This document shows positions 55,121-63,576 of a stretch of 64,000 bases of DNA, one piece after another (position 1 is the stretch's first letter; every line of letters begins with the position of its first letter). The stretch is from JABWBD01 sp040768665. Lineage in GTDB: Bacteria; Planctomycetota; Planctomycetia; Pirellulales; Thermoguttaceae. Location: NCBI GenBank assembly GCA_040768665.1, contig JAXGMN010000013.1, positions 248,001 through 312,000 of the forward strand, in the 5' to 3' direction. A program made the position numbers and the translations under genes. A model generated the notes under the pieces. The model did no database searches. It had not been told where the DNA came from and saw only the letters and a program-made list of their open reading frames with translations.

Positions 55121-56125
55121 ATGTCTGAACCGAAGCACATCAATCGCCGGAGTTTTCTGGGCACTTCGTTGGCCGCCGCGGGGGCGGGTGCTGTTGCGAG
55201 CGGCATGAGCGACCATGTCCGCGCAGCCGAGGCCGGCAAGCAAGTCTCGGAAAAAGCGGGCGAGGTTAAAAACGGTGCGATGCCGTGCGGCAAAATCGGC
55301 AACGTGACCATCAGCCGGCTTTTGGTGGGCGGAAACCTCATCTCGGGGTATATGCACTCGAGGGATCTCAAGTATGTCGGATCGCTTTTCCGGGCGTATG
55401 TCACTGAGGAAAAGATCCTCGAGACGCTCAAGATCGCCGAGGAGCATGGGATCAACACGGTATTCGAGACCGGCGCGCCGTTCGTCGAGAGATATAACCG
55501 CGAGTACGGAGGCCACATGCAGTTTATCCCGCATATCCGCCCGGAGGTCGACGGCGACTGGCGGAAGTTCGAGGCGGACGTCAAGCACAAAGTCGACACC
55601 GGCGCGGCGGCAGTCTACGTCTGGGGCGTGGCGGGAGATAAACTGGTGCAGGCCGGCGCGGTCGACAGGCTGGCGAAGGCGGTGGAATTTGCCAAGACGC
55701 TGAATGTGCCCGTCGGGGTCGGCGGCCACTCGCTGCTGGTTCCCATGGCATGCGAGAAGCACGGCATCCCGTGCGATTTCTACGTGAAGACGCTTCATAG
55801 CGACCAGTACCCCTCGGCGACGCCCAAAACGCTTCGCAAGGAATTCATTTGGCTCGACGGCGGCGAGGGTTGGTACGACAACATGTGGTGCATCAACCCG
55901 GAGGAGACGGTGGAATTCATGAAAACCGTCGAGAAGCCATGGCTGGCGTTCAAGGTGTTGGCAGCCGGCGCATTCGATCCTCGGCAGGGGTTCGCCTACG
56001 CTTTCAAGAGCGGAGCCGACTTCATCGCCGTCGGTATGTTCGACTTCCAGATCCGAGAGAACAGCGAACTGGTCGGGCGGCTGGTTTCGCGCGAGTCGGT
56101 CCGCGAGCGGCCTTGGCGGGCCTGA
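55121..56125 (+). CDS. Tat-exported TIM-barrel protein (aldo/keto reductase-like)
   Basis: The protein has 334 residues, starting at MSEPKH; an earlier in-frame ATG at 55073 would add 16 residues. Residues ~9-45 are a twin-arginine signal (NRRSFLGTSLAAAGAGAVAS). The mature protein reads as a single alpha/beta barrel: GNVTISRLLVGGNLISGYMH, EEKILETLKIAEEHGINTVF, HIRPEVDGDWRKFEADVKHK, AVEFAKTLNVPVGVGGHSLL, IPCDFYVKTLHSDQYPSATP, FKVLAAGAFDPRQGFAYAFK and GADFIAVGMFDFQIRENSEL. The layout resembles the Tat-exported aldo/keto reductase-like proteins common in planctomycetes, but the catalytic tetrad of true aldo/keto reductases is not evident. Substrate and reaction unknown. It is convergent with the MFS gene. 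Confidence 0.75.
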   Translation: MSEPKHINRRSFLGTSLAAAGAGAVASGMSDHVRAAEAGKQVSEKAGEVKNGAMPCGKIGNVTISRLLVGGNLISGYMHSRDLKYVGSLFRAYVTEEKILETLKIAEEHGINTVFETGAPFVERYNREYGGHMQFIPHIRPEVDGDWRKFEADVKHKVDTGAAAVYVWGVAGDKLVQAGAVDRLAKAVEFAKTLNVPVGVGGHSLLVPMACEKHGIPCDFYVKTLHSDQYPSATPKTLRKEFIWLDGGEGWYDNMWCINPEETVEFMKTVEKPWLAFKVLAAGAFDPRQGFAYAFKSGADFIAVGMFDFQIRENSELVGRLVSRESVRERPWRA

Positions 56126-56145
56126 ACCGCCGCTGCTCGGCGGGC

Positions 56146-56184
56146 AACCGTTCACGCCCACGGTCGGGTACTGGGCCATTTTTC
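56146..56184 (+). repeat. AACCGTTCACGCCCACGG dispersed repeat, copy 3
   Basis: AACCGTTCACGCCCACGG is followed by TCGGGTACTGGGCCATTTTTC. It lies between the convergent ends of the barrel protein and MFS genes, unlike copies 1 and 2, which lie upstream of genes. Confidence 0.75.
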
Positions 56185-56229
56185 GCCCGGTTGACGTATT
56201 TCGATGCCAGGGCGCACGTACTGCGGGGC

Positions 56230-57405
56230 TCAGTGGCCGGCCCGTCGGTTCAGTATGGCCGCCAGCAGGACCACCCAAACCGAAATCACGCCGAGGGTGG
56301 TGTAATTGACGAGGTCGCTGGTAAAGCCGGCGTAGGTCGAGCCGAGACTTCCGATGCCGAAGCCGAGCGTAAAACTCACCCCGTAGGCGAAGCTTCGCCG
56401 GTGACGAGGGACATATTGGGCGACCAGGCTGTTGAAGACCGGCTGGTGCATGAAGAAGAGGACGGCAAACAGCCCGGCCGCCAAGAGCCGCATTGGTCCT
56501 TCGGCGACGGCCATCCAGAACAGGGAACACGCCACGCCGACAAAAGTGAAAGCCAACAGCCGTTCAAGCGACTGCGGCTTTGCGATACGCCCGGCGGTGT
56601 ACTGGCCCACAATGCCCAGTGACAGCACGATTCCTGTGAGGTAATTGTCGCGTGCAACCGCCTCGGCTCCGCCCAACGAGATGCCGGCGCCGTGCAGATA
56701 GCGGGGAAGGAAGTTGAGCACGGCGTGGTAGACGAAGCCCGCTGAGACGGTCAGGACGAGGAGAATTCCGAAGGAGCGCCAGTCCGCCGCAAGTTCGTCG
56801 GCGCCCGGTCCATTGCCTTCCGAGTCTGTGGCCTCCGGCTCGGCCTCGTGCGAAAGCCGCCACTGAAGGAGAACTGCCAGCAGAAGTCCCGGGACGGTCA
56901 GGAAGAGATAGTACTGCCACCAGGCGAAGCCGCTGTCCAGCACGAGCCCGGCAAGAAACGGCGCGGCGGCGATTCCGGCGGACCCGAAGATACCATGGTA
57001 CCCCAGCGCCAGAGGGCGGTTCTCGGCGGTGGTGTGGTGCGCGATCAGTGCCAGACCGGCCGGGTGGTAGATGCTGGCGAACGAACCCAAAAGAAACATG
57101 GCGACGAACAGGGCGGCCAGATCGGGCGCGACCGCCGCCAAAGCGGTCGCCAGGCTGCACCCAACGAGATACAGCATCAGCAGTCGCTTGGACCCAAAAT
57201 GCCCCGCCAGCCAGCCCGCAGCCAAGGCGCCCAAACCGAACGGCATCCGCAACGTCGTGCCCAGCGGCCCTGTTACCGCCGTGCCTACCCCGTACTCCGC
57301 TGCCACCAGTTGCTCCACACTGGCAAACGAGAGCTCGTAAACGTGGACCAGCGCATGGCAAGTCGACACGAGGAGAACGAGTCGCAGGGTCTGGGAATTC
57401 AACAT
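56230..57405 (-). CDS. MFS transporter
   Basis: The protein has 391 residues and twelve hydrophobic segments, giving a major facilitator superfamily layout. The loop after helix 2 reads GWLAGHFGSKRLLMLYLVG, close to the family's GxLaDrxGrkxxl motif. Helix 4-5 features are MFLLGSFASIYHPAGLALIA, with GYHGIFGSAGIAAAPFLAGL. A charged central loop (HEAEPEATDSEGNGPGADEL) separates the halves. The second half ends VPRHRRSFAYGVSFTLGFGI GSLGSTYAGF. The HPAGLAL element recalls fosmidomycin-resistance-like exporters, but the substrate cannot be assigned. A complete palindromic repeat lies 56 bases upstream of its start. Confidence 0.85.
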   Translation of the reverse strand: MLNSQTLRLVLLVSTCHALVHVYELSFASVEQLVAAEYGVGTAVTGPLGTTLRMPFGLGALAAGWLAGHFGSKRLLMLYLVGCSLATALAAVAPDLAALFVAMFLLGSFASIYHPAGLALIAHHTTAENRPLALGYHGIFGSAGIAAAPFLAGLVLDSGFAWWQYYLFLTVPGLLLAVLLQWRLSHEAEPEATDSEGNGPGADELAADWRSFGILLVLTVSAGFVYHAVLNFLPRYLHGAGISLGGAEAVARDNYLTGIVLSLGIVGQYTAGRIAKPQSLERLLAFTFVGVACSLFWMAVAEGPMRLLAAGLFAVLFFMHQPVFNSLVAQYVPRHRRSFAYGVSFTLGFGIGSLGSTYAGFTSDLVNYTTLGVISVWVVLLAAILNRRAGH

Positions 57406-57460
57406 CGGGGCGGTATCGTGCGGTTGTTCTTCTCGTTTGCTGGCGATGCCCTGCAGTAAG

Positions 57461-57558
57461 AGGCCCTAACAAAACGGGGAGGGGCACCTCGCCGGAGCGC
57501 GTATTGTGGGTGTCTCTCCCATGCTGGCTCGGAGCCAGTCCCCGTTTTGTTAGGGCCT
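57461..57558. repeat. AACGGGGAC-type repeat, copy 4 (complete palindrome)
   Basis: The 20-base arms AGGCCCTAACAAAACGGGGA (57461-57480) and its exact complement (57539-57558) enclose 58 bases that include GGCACCTCG and GGCTCGGAGCC, as in the half-copy at 8788. It lies just upstream of the MFS gene. Confidence 0.8.
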
Positions 57559-57613
57559 GTAAGCCAATAGCCAGCCTCGATGATAAACCGTCGCGCGTTG
57601 CCCGTCGATGGTG

Positions 57614-57646
57614 AAAAGGCGGGGACCGGGACAAGCCCCGCCTTTT
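57614..57646 (-). terminator. Possible terminator downstream of the FAD-Rieske gene
   Basis: An 11-base perfect stem (AAAAGGCGGGG, 57614-57624; CCCCGCCTTTT, 57636-57646) with an 11-base loop ends in TTTT on either strand. It lies about 180 bases beyond the stop of the minus-strand FAD-Rieske gene. The rest of 57559-57825 holds no gene. Confidence 0.4.
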
Positions 57647-57825
57647 GGCGGCAGTCCTCCCCACGGGCGAATCGCGAGTCCGCTCTGCCGCTCGCCATAC
57701 AAGTGCGGTAGCCAACAACGAGTACTCCAGCAAAGTTGGAGTGACGGGTAGCGGAAGTCGTGAGACTTCTGGCCACGAACTCTCACGAGTTCGGCTACAC
57801 CCGTTAAAGGAAGATTGCTAGAGCA

Positions 57826-59367
57826 CTAGAGTTCATCGAGCGGTTTGGCATCGAGGTCCTTGGGCGGGGGGCCGTAGATTCGCTCGCCCAGCGCCGAGAA
57901 GCGGCCTCCGTGGCACGGGCAGTCCCACGTCGATTCAAACTCGTTCCACTGCACGCAGCAGCCGGCATGCGTACAGACGGGCGAGAAGGCGTGCACCGCT
58001 CCCTGGTCGTCGCGGTAGACGGCCAACTGCTTGCCGCGGAAATGGACCAGCCGGCCTTTCCCGCTTGGAATCTCCTCGAGCGTCTTAATCTCTTCCCCGG
58101 AAAAACGGTCTGCAACGAACCGGTAAGCGACGTTGGCGTTCTCCGAGAGAACGTTTCCGGCGGCAGCCGACAATTTCACCCGGGACGGGCTCAATACGTC
58201 AGCCAAGGGATTCCCCCGCCCGAGCACCAGGTCTGCCAGAAGTCGTCCGGCGACGACGCCAAATGTGAGGCCGGTCCCCGAATATCCCGTGCCGATGTAC
58301 AGATGGCCCGAAAACGGGGCGCGGCCAATATAGGGGAGGCCGTCGGCCGGCTCGAACAGTCCGGCCGACCAGCGGTGCTCGATGCTCTCAACATGAAAGC
58401 GACGGTGCGCGTAATCTTCGAGTTGTTCGAAGACTCTCCGCTCGTCGCCTCCCTGGCCGGTCTTGTGGTCGGCGCCGCCGATTACCAGCAGCTTGCGATC
58501 GTCGCTTGAAGCCAGGCGAATGTAATGGTACGGCTTCGCATCATCCCAGTAGAGAGCGTCAGGAAGCTCGCTATCCACCCGGGCAGTCAACACGTACGAC
58601 TGATACGGCGCGACTAACAGATCGAGCCCGGAAATGCCCAGGTAGGACGAGTGCGTTGCCAAGACCACGTCCCGGGCAGACACTCGACCGCCGCTCGTCT
58701 GGAGTTCGCACGGCTGGCCATCCTTGGGCGGCAGGGCCTGCGATTGCTCATGGACTGCAACACCATTGCGATGGAGCCGGTCGGCAATGCCTTGCACGAA
58801 TCGGAGACTGTGGAACCGCGCCTGGTTCTCGATGCGGAAGCCCCCGTGTGCGAAGGGCAACCCTGGCGGTTCCGTCATAGCCGTGGCGAGTCCCAGCCGG
58901 CGGGCCGTCTCGCATTCGGTTTCCAGCGCCGCGGCTCCCTCCGCCGATTCACTGTAGACATAGGCGGCAACGCGGCGGAAATCGCAATCGAGGGTCATTT
59001 CGCGACACCAGGTCTCGATCTGCTCAATGGCGTCCATTCTTGCCTGCGTCACCATCCGGGCGGCCGTCTCGCCGAAGGTCGCCCCGAGCTTCTTCACGCC
59101 TTGATCGGGCATCGCGTCCAGGTGCCCGCTCGTGCCGCCGGTCGTCCCGGACCCAATCCGGCCTGATTCCAAGAGAACGACTTTCTTGCCCGCCCCGTCC
59201 AGATACATTGCCGCCGCCAGGCCGGTGATGCCGCCGCCGAGAATCGCTACGTCGGCCTCGATGTCTCCCTTGAGCGGCGGATAGGACGCCTGAGGAGGCG
59301 ACGTGGCGCGCCACAACGTCGTGGTCGCTTGGGGCAACGCTTCCGTCTGCGATAAAGCCGCGGCCAT
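57826..59367 (-). CDS. FAD-dependent oxidoreductase with C-terminal Rieske iron-sulfur domain
   Basis: The protein has 513 residues. Residues ~38-395 are a DadA/glycine-oxidase-type flavoprotein: the dinucleotide-binding motif VAILGGGITGLAAAMYLDGA (~40-59), LLESGRIGSGTTGGTSGHLD, and the flavin-closing motif YIGTGYSGTGLTFGVVAGRL. Residues ~425-510 form a Rieske domain with ligands in CTHAGC and CPCHGG (each supplying Cys and His for a 2Fe-2S cluster). This fusion of an amine/amino-acid-oxidase-like flavoprotein and a Rieske module is known in other bacteria; it likely passes electrons from an amine-type substrate. The substrate and electron acceptor are unknown. No signal peptide is seen. Confidence 0.88.
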   Translation of the reverse strand: MAAALSQTEALPQATTTLWRATSPPQASYPPLKGDIEADVAILGGGITGLAAAMYLDGAGKKVVLLESGRIGSGTTGGTSGHLDAMPDQGVKKLGATFGETAARMVTQARMDAIEQIETWCREMTLDCDFRRVAAYVYSESAEGAAALETECETARRLGLATAMTEPPGLPFAHGGFRIENQARFHSLRFVQGIADRLHRNGVAVHEQSQALPPKDGQPCELQTSGGRVSARDVVLATHSSYLGISGLDLLVAPYQSYVLTARVDSELPDALYWDDAKPYHYIRLASSDDRKLLVIGGADHKTGQGGDERRVFEQLEDYAHRRFHVESIEHRWSAGLFEPADGLPYIGRAPFSGHLYIGTGYSGTGLTFGVVAGRLLADLVLGRGNPLADVLSPSRVKLSAAAGNVLSENANVAYRFVADRFSGEEIKTLEEIPSGKGRLVHFRGKQLAVYRDDQGAVHAFSPVCTHAGCCVQWNEFESTWDCPCHGGRFSALGERIYGPPPKDLDAKPLDEL

Positions 59368-59486
59368 GGCAGTTTTCCTTGTGAGAATTGCGATTCAACA
59401 AGCCGACGCTTTTCATCGTGGTGCAAGATTCATACCGCCAATTCGTTTTGTGCTCGAATGTCGAGAGTTGCCTCTGTAAAAGACAA

Positions 59487-59620
59487 GCCCGGATTATTCA
59501 CCACCGCGTCAAACTGGGCGCAGACTGCGCCACACTGAGTGCGAAGCGCAAGCGAGGGCAACTCGTTGTACAGCCCTCGCTGCGCTTCGCACTTCGTATG
59601 CGGTGGTGAATAATCCGGGC
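59487..59620. repeat. 134-bp element with perfect 21-base terminal inverted repeats
   Basis: Each end is GCCCGGATTATTCACCACCG(C) (59487-59507) or its complement (59600-59620). Inner arms GTGCGAAGCGCAAGCGAGGG and CCCTCGCTGCGCTTCGCAC also pair. No gene fits inside. It resembles a non-autonomous insertion (MITE-like). No clear target duplication flanks it. The rest of the gap 59368-59849 is empty. Confidence 0.8.
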
Positions 59621-59849
59621 AAGGCAACCGGGCATGCGGCGAGCTTTGGACCGGCGGGCAATCTGTCGCAGGGCTGCGTCAGCTTGTCGTCCTCCGCCGC
59701 GACCCGCAGGCTTCCGGAATCTGCCGAAAACGAGGACCGGCCTCTTCAAAATGCCGCTGACCGGAAGCATCGAGAACGAAATTCACCGTCCGGACTTCGC
59801 TTCTCGCCGTAACGTCACCGACCCCCGGCCATCGGCTGCCAGGGGCGTT

Positions 59850-60866
59850 TCACTCCAGCGGTATTCCGGCGAAGGGGCTTCCGGCCATGCCACCGAAATC
59901 CGCGGGGTCGGGCACATGAAGAAACCATCGCCCACGCAACCGCTTGAACGCGATCGGCGCCTCGATCTCCTCGTCGTCGATCGAGTAGATGATCACGCCC
60001 TCCGCTTGCTCCCCATCCATGCGGACGTCCGTCAGTTCCGCCGAGGCGTGAAGCTTGATCACCGCCTTTTGCGCCTTCTTCGCCATGAGTTTGAGTACCG
60101 GGTTATTCGGCAGGTGCTTCTCCTGGTCCGCCTCGACGGCGTCGAGCAATTCGGCGTAGAAAGCAGGCTTGTTGCTGACGTTGGCTGCCAGGGAGGACGG
60201 CGGCGACACAGGTGAACTCGCCGGCCGGTACGGTACGCCCGTGCTGTCGGGTTCGTCCCGCGTGGGCAGCGAGGCACCGTGCTTGCGAAACACTTCGCCG
60301 ACGGCGGGGCTGGACGGCGGTGTAGGCGGCCATTCGAGCCGCGAGTTCCACGACCCGGTCCCGCGAATCCGGATCGAGGGTGCGAACCTGGGTGGCCCAG
60401 TCTTTCTTCAACAGCCGCCTGCTGATATGCCTGATAGGCTTGCTCCGGCGTGGGATAGCCGGGCCTCTGTATCCAGGCGATGACGAGATACACCACGCCC
60501 ACGCCCACCAACAGGAACCCAAGAGTGCCCGCCAACGCCAGGAGTTTCGCCAAGGAGGGCGGGAGCTTCTTCCGCGCGCCGAACCGGCTCGCGACCTTCC
60601 TCTTCTGCGGGCGTCGCTGTGTCGTGCACGGGTTGCGGACGAGTCGGCGGGGCGGCGGCCATGGCGTCGAGTTCCTCTTCCACCAACGAGCCGCAGTGGC
60701 GTGGGATCCTCCGGCGCCAGTCGATACACGGAATCGTCCGATTCGTTCTCGATCGGCGGGGAACGAGTATCGACGCCCCGCATTTGCATTTCACCCGCTT
60801 GCCGGCCAGTTCGTCGCGCAAGTGGTAGTTATTGCCGCATCCGGAACACTTGACGGTGATCGACAT
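59850..60866 (-). pseudogene. Zinc-ribbon membrane protein gene broken by several frameshifts
   Basis: Starting at an ATG at 60866, the minus strand reads MSITVKCSGCGNNYHLRDEL AGKRVKCKCGASILVP, the zinc-ribbon start common in planctomycetes. The sensible reading then passes between frames: VDTRSPPIENESDDSVYRLA in one, LVEEELDAMAAAPPTRPQPV in the next, a membrane helix LALAGTLGFLLVGVGVVYLV in a third, KKDWATQVRTLDPDSRDRVV in another, then the end (EAPIAFKRLRGRWFLHVPD) in the first. At least four or five single-base shifts are needed. Either the gene is dead or this stretch of sequence is poor. Intact relatives would be about 330 residues. Confidence 0.75.
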
Positions 60867-60914
60867 GCGATGTCTTTCCAGTGCATGAAAAAGAGGACGG
60901 GCGGGCACCGTAAG

Positions 60915-61144
60915 TAATCATCAAACTGTAAACGCCACCACCGCGGTTTATCCCGGTGGGGCGATGTTTGGCAACTACAAACGCCAAAGACCACTCGTTT
61001 TGTGATTTCGTTTCCGCCGCTCGGCCCTACAGGCCGAGCGGCGGAAACGAAATCACAAAACGGCCTACAGGATCGCCGTTTGTAGGTTAAACATCGCCCC
61101 ACCGACGCGGGGTCGGTGGTGGCGTTTACAGTTTGAATAATCAT
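60915..61144. repeat. Palindromic element with 22-base inverted ends and a 7-base target duplication
   Basis: CAAACTGTAAACGCCACCAC(CG) (60922-60943) and its exact complement (61114-61135) are the ends. The centre is a hairpin with perfect 31-base arms (60996-61026 and 61032-61062, loop CTACA). TAATCAT occurs on both sides (60915-60921; 61138-61144), as expected for a target-site duplication. No gene lies inside. The interval 60867-61186 is otherwise empty. Confidence 0.85.
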
Positions 61145-61186
61145 GTGTTGGCGCGAGCGGACGATCTGTATCCGGGGTCGCGCGGC

Positions 61187-61957
61187 CTACTGACGTTCTG
61201 CTCCCCTGCGGGGCCCTTCGGTCTCCAGCAGCCCCTTCAGGACCGCGGGAAACATGGCCCAGGCGGTCTGGTAAGTCTCTTCGAGAGGCGTCGGCACGTA
61301 GACCTCGGGCCTCAGGAAGAGCGGCATCTCTGGCAGCTTATCGTCAACACCGACGAACTCAACGTAGGCCACGCACTCGGGGCCCGCGTCGTACGACGCC
61401 AGCGTCAACGGTTTGTCCGGCGGCAACTCCAGGTCTTCCTCCTGAAACTCATCCCAGATCGCCTTGTGGATCCCTTGTGGGTCGCGTTTGGCGGGCGGGA
61501 ACAGGTCGATCACCAGCAGATGAACGCCTTGCCGGAGCAAGTCGGCGGATTTCTCGACCAACGCCCGAAACTCGGCGCGGGTGGCTTTGTTGCCTGGCGA
61601 AACGATCTCGATGACGGCCACCACGTCGCCATGACGATGACGCACCGTCACCCGACTCGCTTTGCGGAGGTACGAATCGAGTTCCGCGCGCCGCGTCAAT
61701 CGCGTTTGCGGAACGCGCTGGGCGATCGCGACGGCAACACCGCTCTGCCTGTCATGGTCCGCGTCGCGTTCGGGTCCCGGCGACAGGCGCAGGGTCAATA
61801 CATCGGGAATGGGCCCACGGATATTCTGTTCGACCAACGCGAAGTAGTCTGGAGGCAACTTCCCGGCGTTCAACGCATTGCAGAGCGAGGTCGCCCACTC
61901 CTGGTGGAAATGGTGAAACAAGCCGGCATCCACCCGCGTCCAGTCGTGAATCGGCAT
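61187..61957 (-). CDS. DUF4058 family protein
   Basis: The start MPIHDWTRVDAG gives 256 residues and is the family's usual opening (sometimes MPIHDW). Motifs are FHHFHQEWATSLCNALNAGK, LPPDYFALVEQN, VVAVIEIVSPGNKATRAEF (a segment with conserved charged residues), LLRQGVHLLVIDLFPPAKRD and LTLASYDAGPECVAYVEFVG. It has no signal peptide or membrane segment. DUF4058 proteins are abundant in planctomycetes and cyanobacteria, and the IEIVSP core resembles PD-(D/E)xK nuclease-like folds, but a function has not been shown to my knowledge. It is not part of an obvious operon. Confidence 0.85.
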   Translation of the reverse strand: MPIHDWTRVDAGLFHHFHQEWATSLCNALNAGKLPPDYFALVEQNIRGPIPDVLTLRLSPGPERDADHDRQSGVAVAIAQRVPQTRLTRRAELDSYLRKASRVTVRHRHGDVVAVIEIVSPGNKATRAEFRALVEKSADLLRQGVHLLVIDLFPPAKRDPQGIHKAIWDEFQEEDLELPPDKPLTLASYDAGPECVAYVEFVGVDDKLPEMPLFLRPEVYVPTPLEETYQTAWAMFPAVLKGLLETEGPRRGAERQ

Positions 61958-62160
61958 GCGGTGTCCTTCTCCAAGGGATAGGAAACTGGTTTCCTCCCAC
62001 ACGGCTCGCCTAATTCTAATCGGGAGAAACCTGGAAATCCAGGCACGATTCGGTGGAGATATTGCTGCAACCCCAGCGGTGGGCTAGAGTAGAGGCTAGT
62101 TTGCAGGTCTTCGGGGGCGGCACGGTCGTCTTGCTGCTTTCGTGAGCGCAGGAGGCGAGT

Positions 62161-63576
62161 ATGAGGGATTCCGGCGGTTCTTCGCAGCAGCTCGCCTTAC
62201 GGGCCCAGGTGATTTGCCCGCACTGTTGGCATCGTTTTGCACCCGAGGAGATCCTCTGGATTTCGTCTCATCCGGAGCTTCTGGGAGATCCGGTGGCCGG
62301 TCAGGACGCGCAGCGGCGGTTCCTCCCTGCGAGCTTCGACGCGAAAGGCCTGGCGCTGGATGCGCGGGGCGTCGCTTGCAGCAGACTTGCATGTCCCCGA
62401 TGCCACCTGTCGGTTCCACGGGGCTTGTTGGAGATGAAGCCGCTGTTCGTCTCCATCCTGGGAGCGCCCTCGTCGGGCAAATCGTATTTCCTGACGGCGA
62501 TGAGCTGGGCGCTTCGCAGCACGCTGCTGGCGAGGTTCCGCTTGTCGTTTCTGGACGCCGACGCCACAGCCAACCAGACGTTGACGAACTACGAAGACAT
62601 TCTCTTCCAGAACCCGCGGGAAGACCAGCTCGTCGTTCTGCCCAAGACGGAACCCGAGGGCGAACTGTACGAAGCGGTCACCATCGAAGGCCGGGAGGTG
62701 TGGTACCCCAGACCGTTCGTGTTCTCCCTGCAGCCGGTTCAGTCGCATCCGGGGTACGACAAGCGAGCCCGCTACTCGCGGTTACTTTGCCTTTACGACA
62801 ACGCCGGCGAGAACTTTCTACCCGGCCAGGAATCTGCCAGGAGCCCGGGCACTCAACATCTGGCGCTGTCGGAGGCGCTGCTGTTCGTTTTCGATCCGAC
62901 CCAGCATATTCAGTTCCGAAAAGCCTGCGAGCCGGTCACCGAGGATCCCCAAGTGCGGCTGCACGATTGGACGCATCGACAAGACCTGGTCCTCCAGGAG
63001 GCTGCCAATCGGATACGCAATTACAGCGGACTGGGGCAGCACGAGAAATACTCTAAGCCACTCATTGTGGTGGTGAATAAGTTCGACGTGTGGCGGGAGC
63101 TCACGAGGATCCATCGAGTCGACCTCGCGCAGGTGCTTCGGCCCGTCAAACAAGGGCTGGCTGCTCTCGACCTGGAATTTCTGACCAAAGTCTCCCGGGA
63201 GACGAGATCCGTCCTGCTCAAGTTCGCCCGCGACATCGTCGCGGCGGCGGAAGGGTTTGCCAGCGACGTTTTCTACATTCCGGTGAGCCCGATCGGACGG
63301 AGTCCGGAGCTGGACGAGCAGAGCGGCTCCTTGCCGATTCGCCCCCGAGACGTTCGGCCGATCTGGGCCGAGATTCCCATGCTGTATGCGCTGAGCCGGG
63401 TGGCCAAGGGGCTTGTGCTCGCCGGCCGATCCGCTCAGACGTCGGGTGATGTGCCGGACGACGCCCACGACAAAGGCAATCTCCCCAGCTCGCCCGATGC
63501 AGGATTGCCTTCGCATGACGCGGGAGGGAAGCCGGAAAGTCCGAAGCCCCGCTTGTGGAAGGAGACCGGCTCGTGA
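62161..63576 (+). CDS. Zinc-ribbon GTPase of the double-GTPase 2 type, conflict-system-linked
   Basis: The protein has 471 residues; the ATG follows AGGAGGCGAGT. A split zinc ribbon is formed by CPHC (19-22) and CPRC (78-81), with an inserted HPELLGDPVAGQDAQRRFL between. A GTPase-type domain follows: P-loop ILGAPSSGKSYF (~99-110), a switch/G3-type LLCLYDNAGENF (~206), and a G4-type VVNKFDVW (~304). The end (~420-471) is Pro/Ser-rich and acidic. Its stop overlaps the GTG start of the next gene by four bases. The combination matches GTPases that accompany GAP1 proteins in NTP-dependent bacterial conflict systems described by comparative genomics. The hydrolysed nucleotide and the effector are not determined from sequence. 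Confidence 0.82.
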   Translation: MRDSGGSSQQLALRAQVICPHCWHRFAPEEILWISSHPELLGDPVAGQDAQRRFLPASFDAKGLALDARGVACSRLACPRCHLSVPRGLLEMKPLFVSILGAPSSGKSYFLTAMSWALRSTLLARFRLSFLDADATANQTLTNYEDILFQNPREDQLVVLPKTEPEGELYEAVTIEGREVWYPRPFVFSLQPVQSHPGYDKRARYSRLLCLYDNAGENFLPGQESARSPGTQHLALSEALLFVFDPTQHIQFRKACEPVTEDPQVRLHDWTHRQDLVLQEAANRIRNYSGLGQHEKYSKPLIVVVNKFDVWRELTRIHRVDLAQVLRPVKQGLAALDLEFLTKVSRETRSVLLKFARDIVAAAEGFASDVFYIPVSPIGRSPELDEQSGSLPIRPRDVRPIWAEIPMLYALSRVAKGLVLAGRSAQTSGDVPDDAHDKGNLPSSPDAGLPSHDAGGKPESPKPRLWKETGS

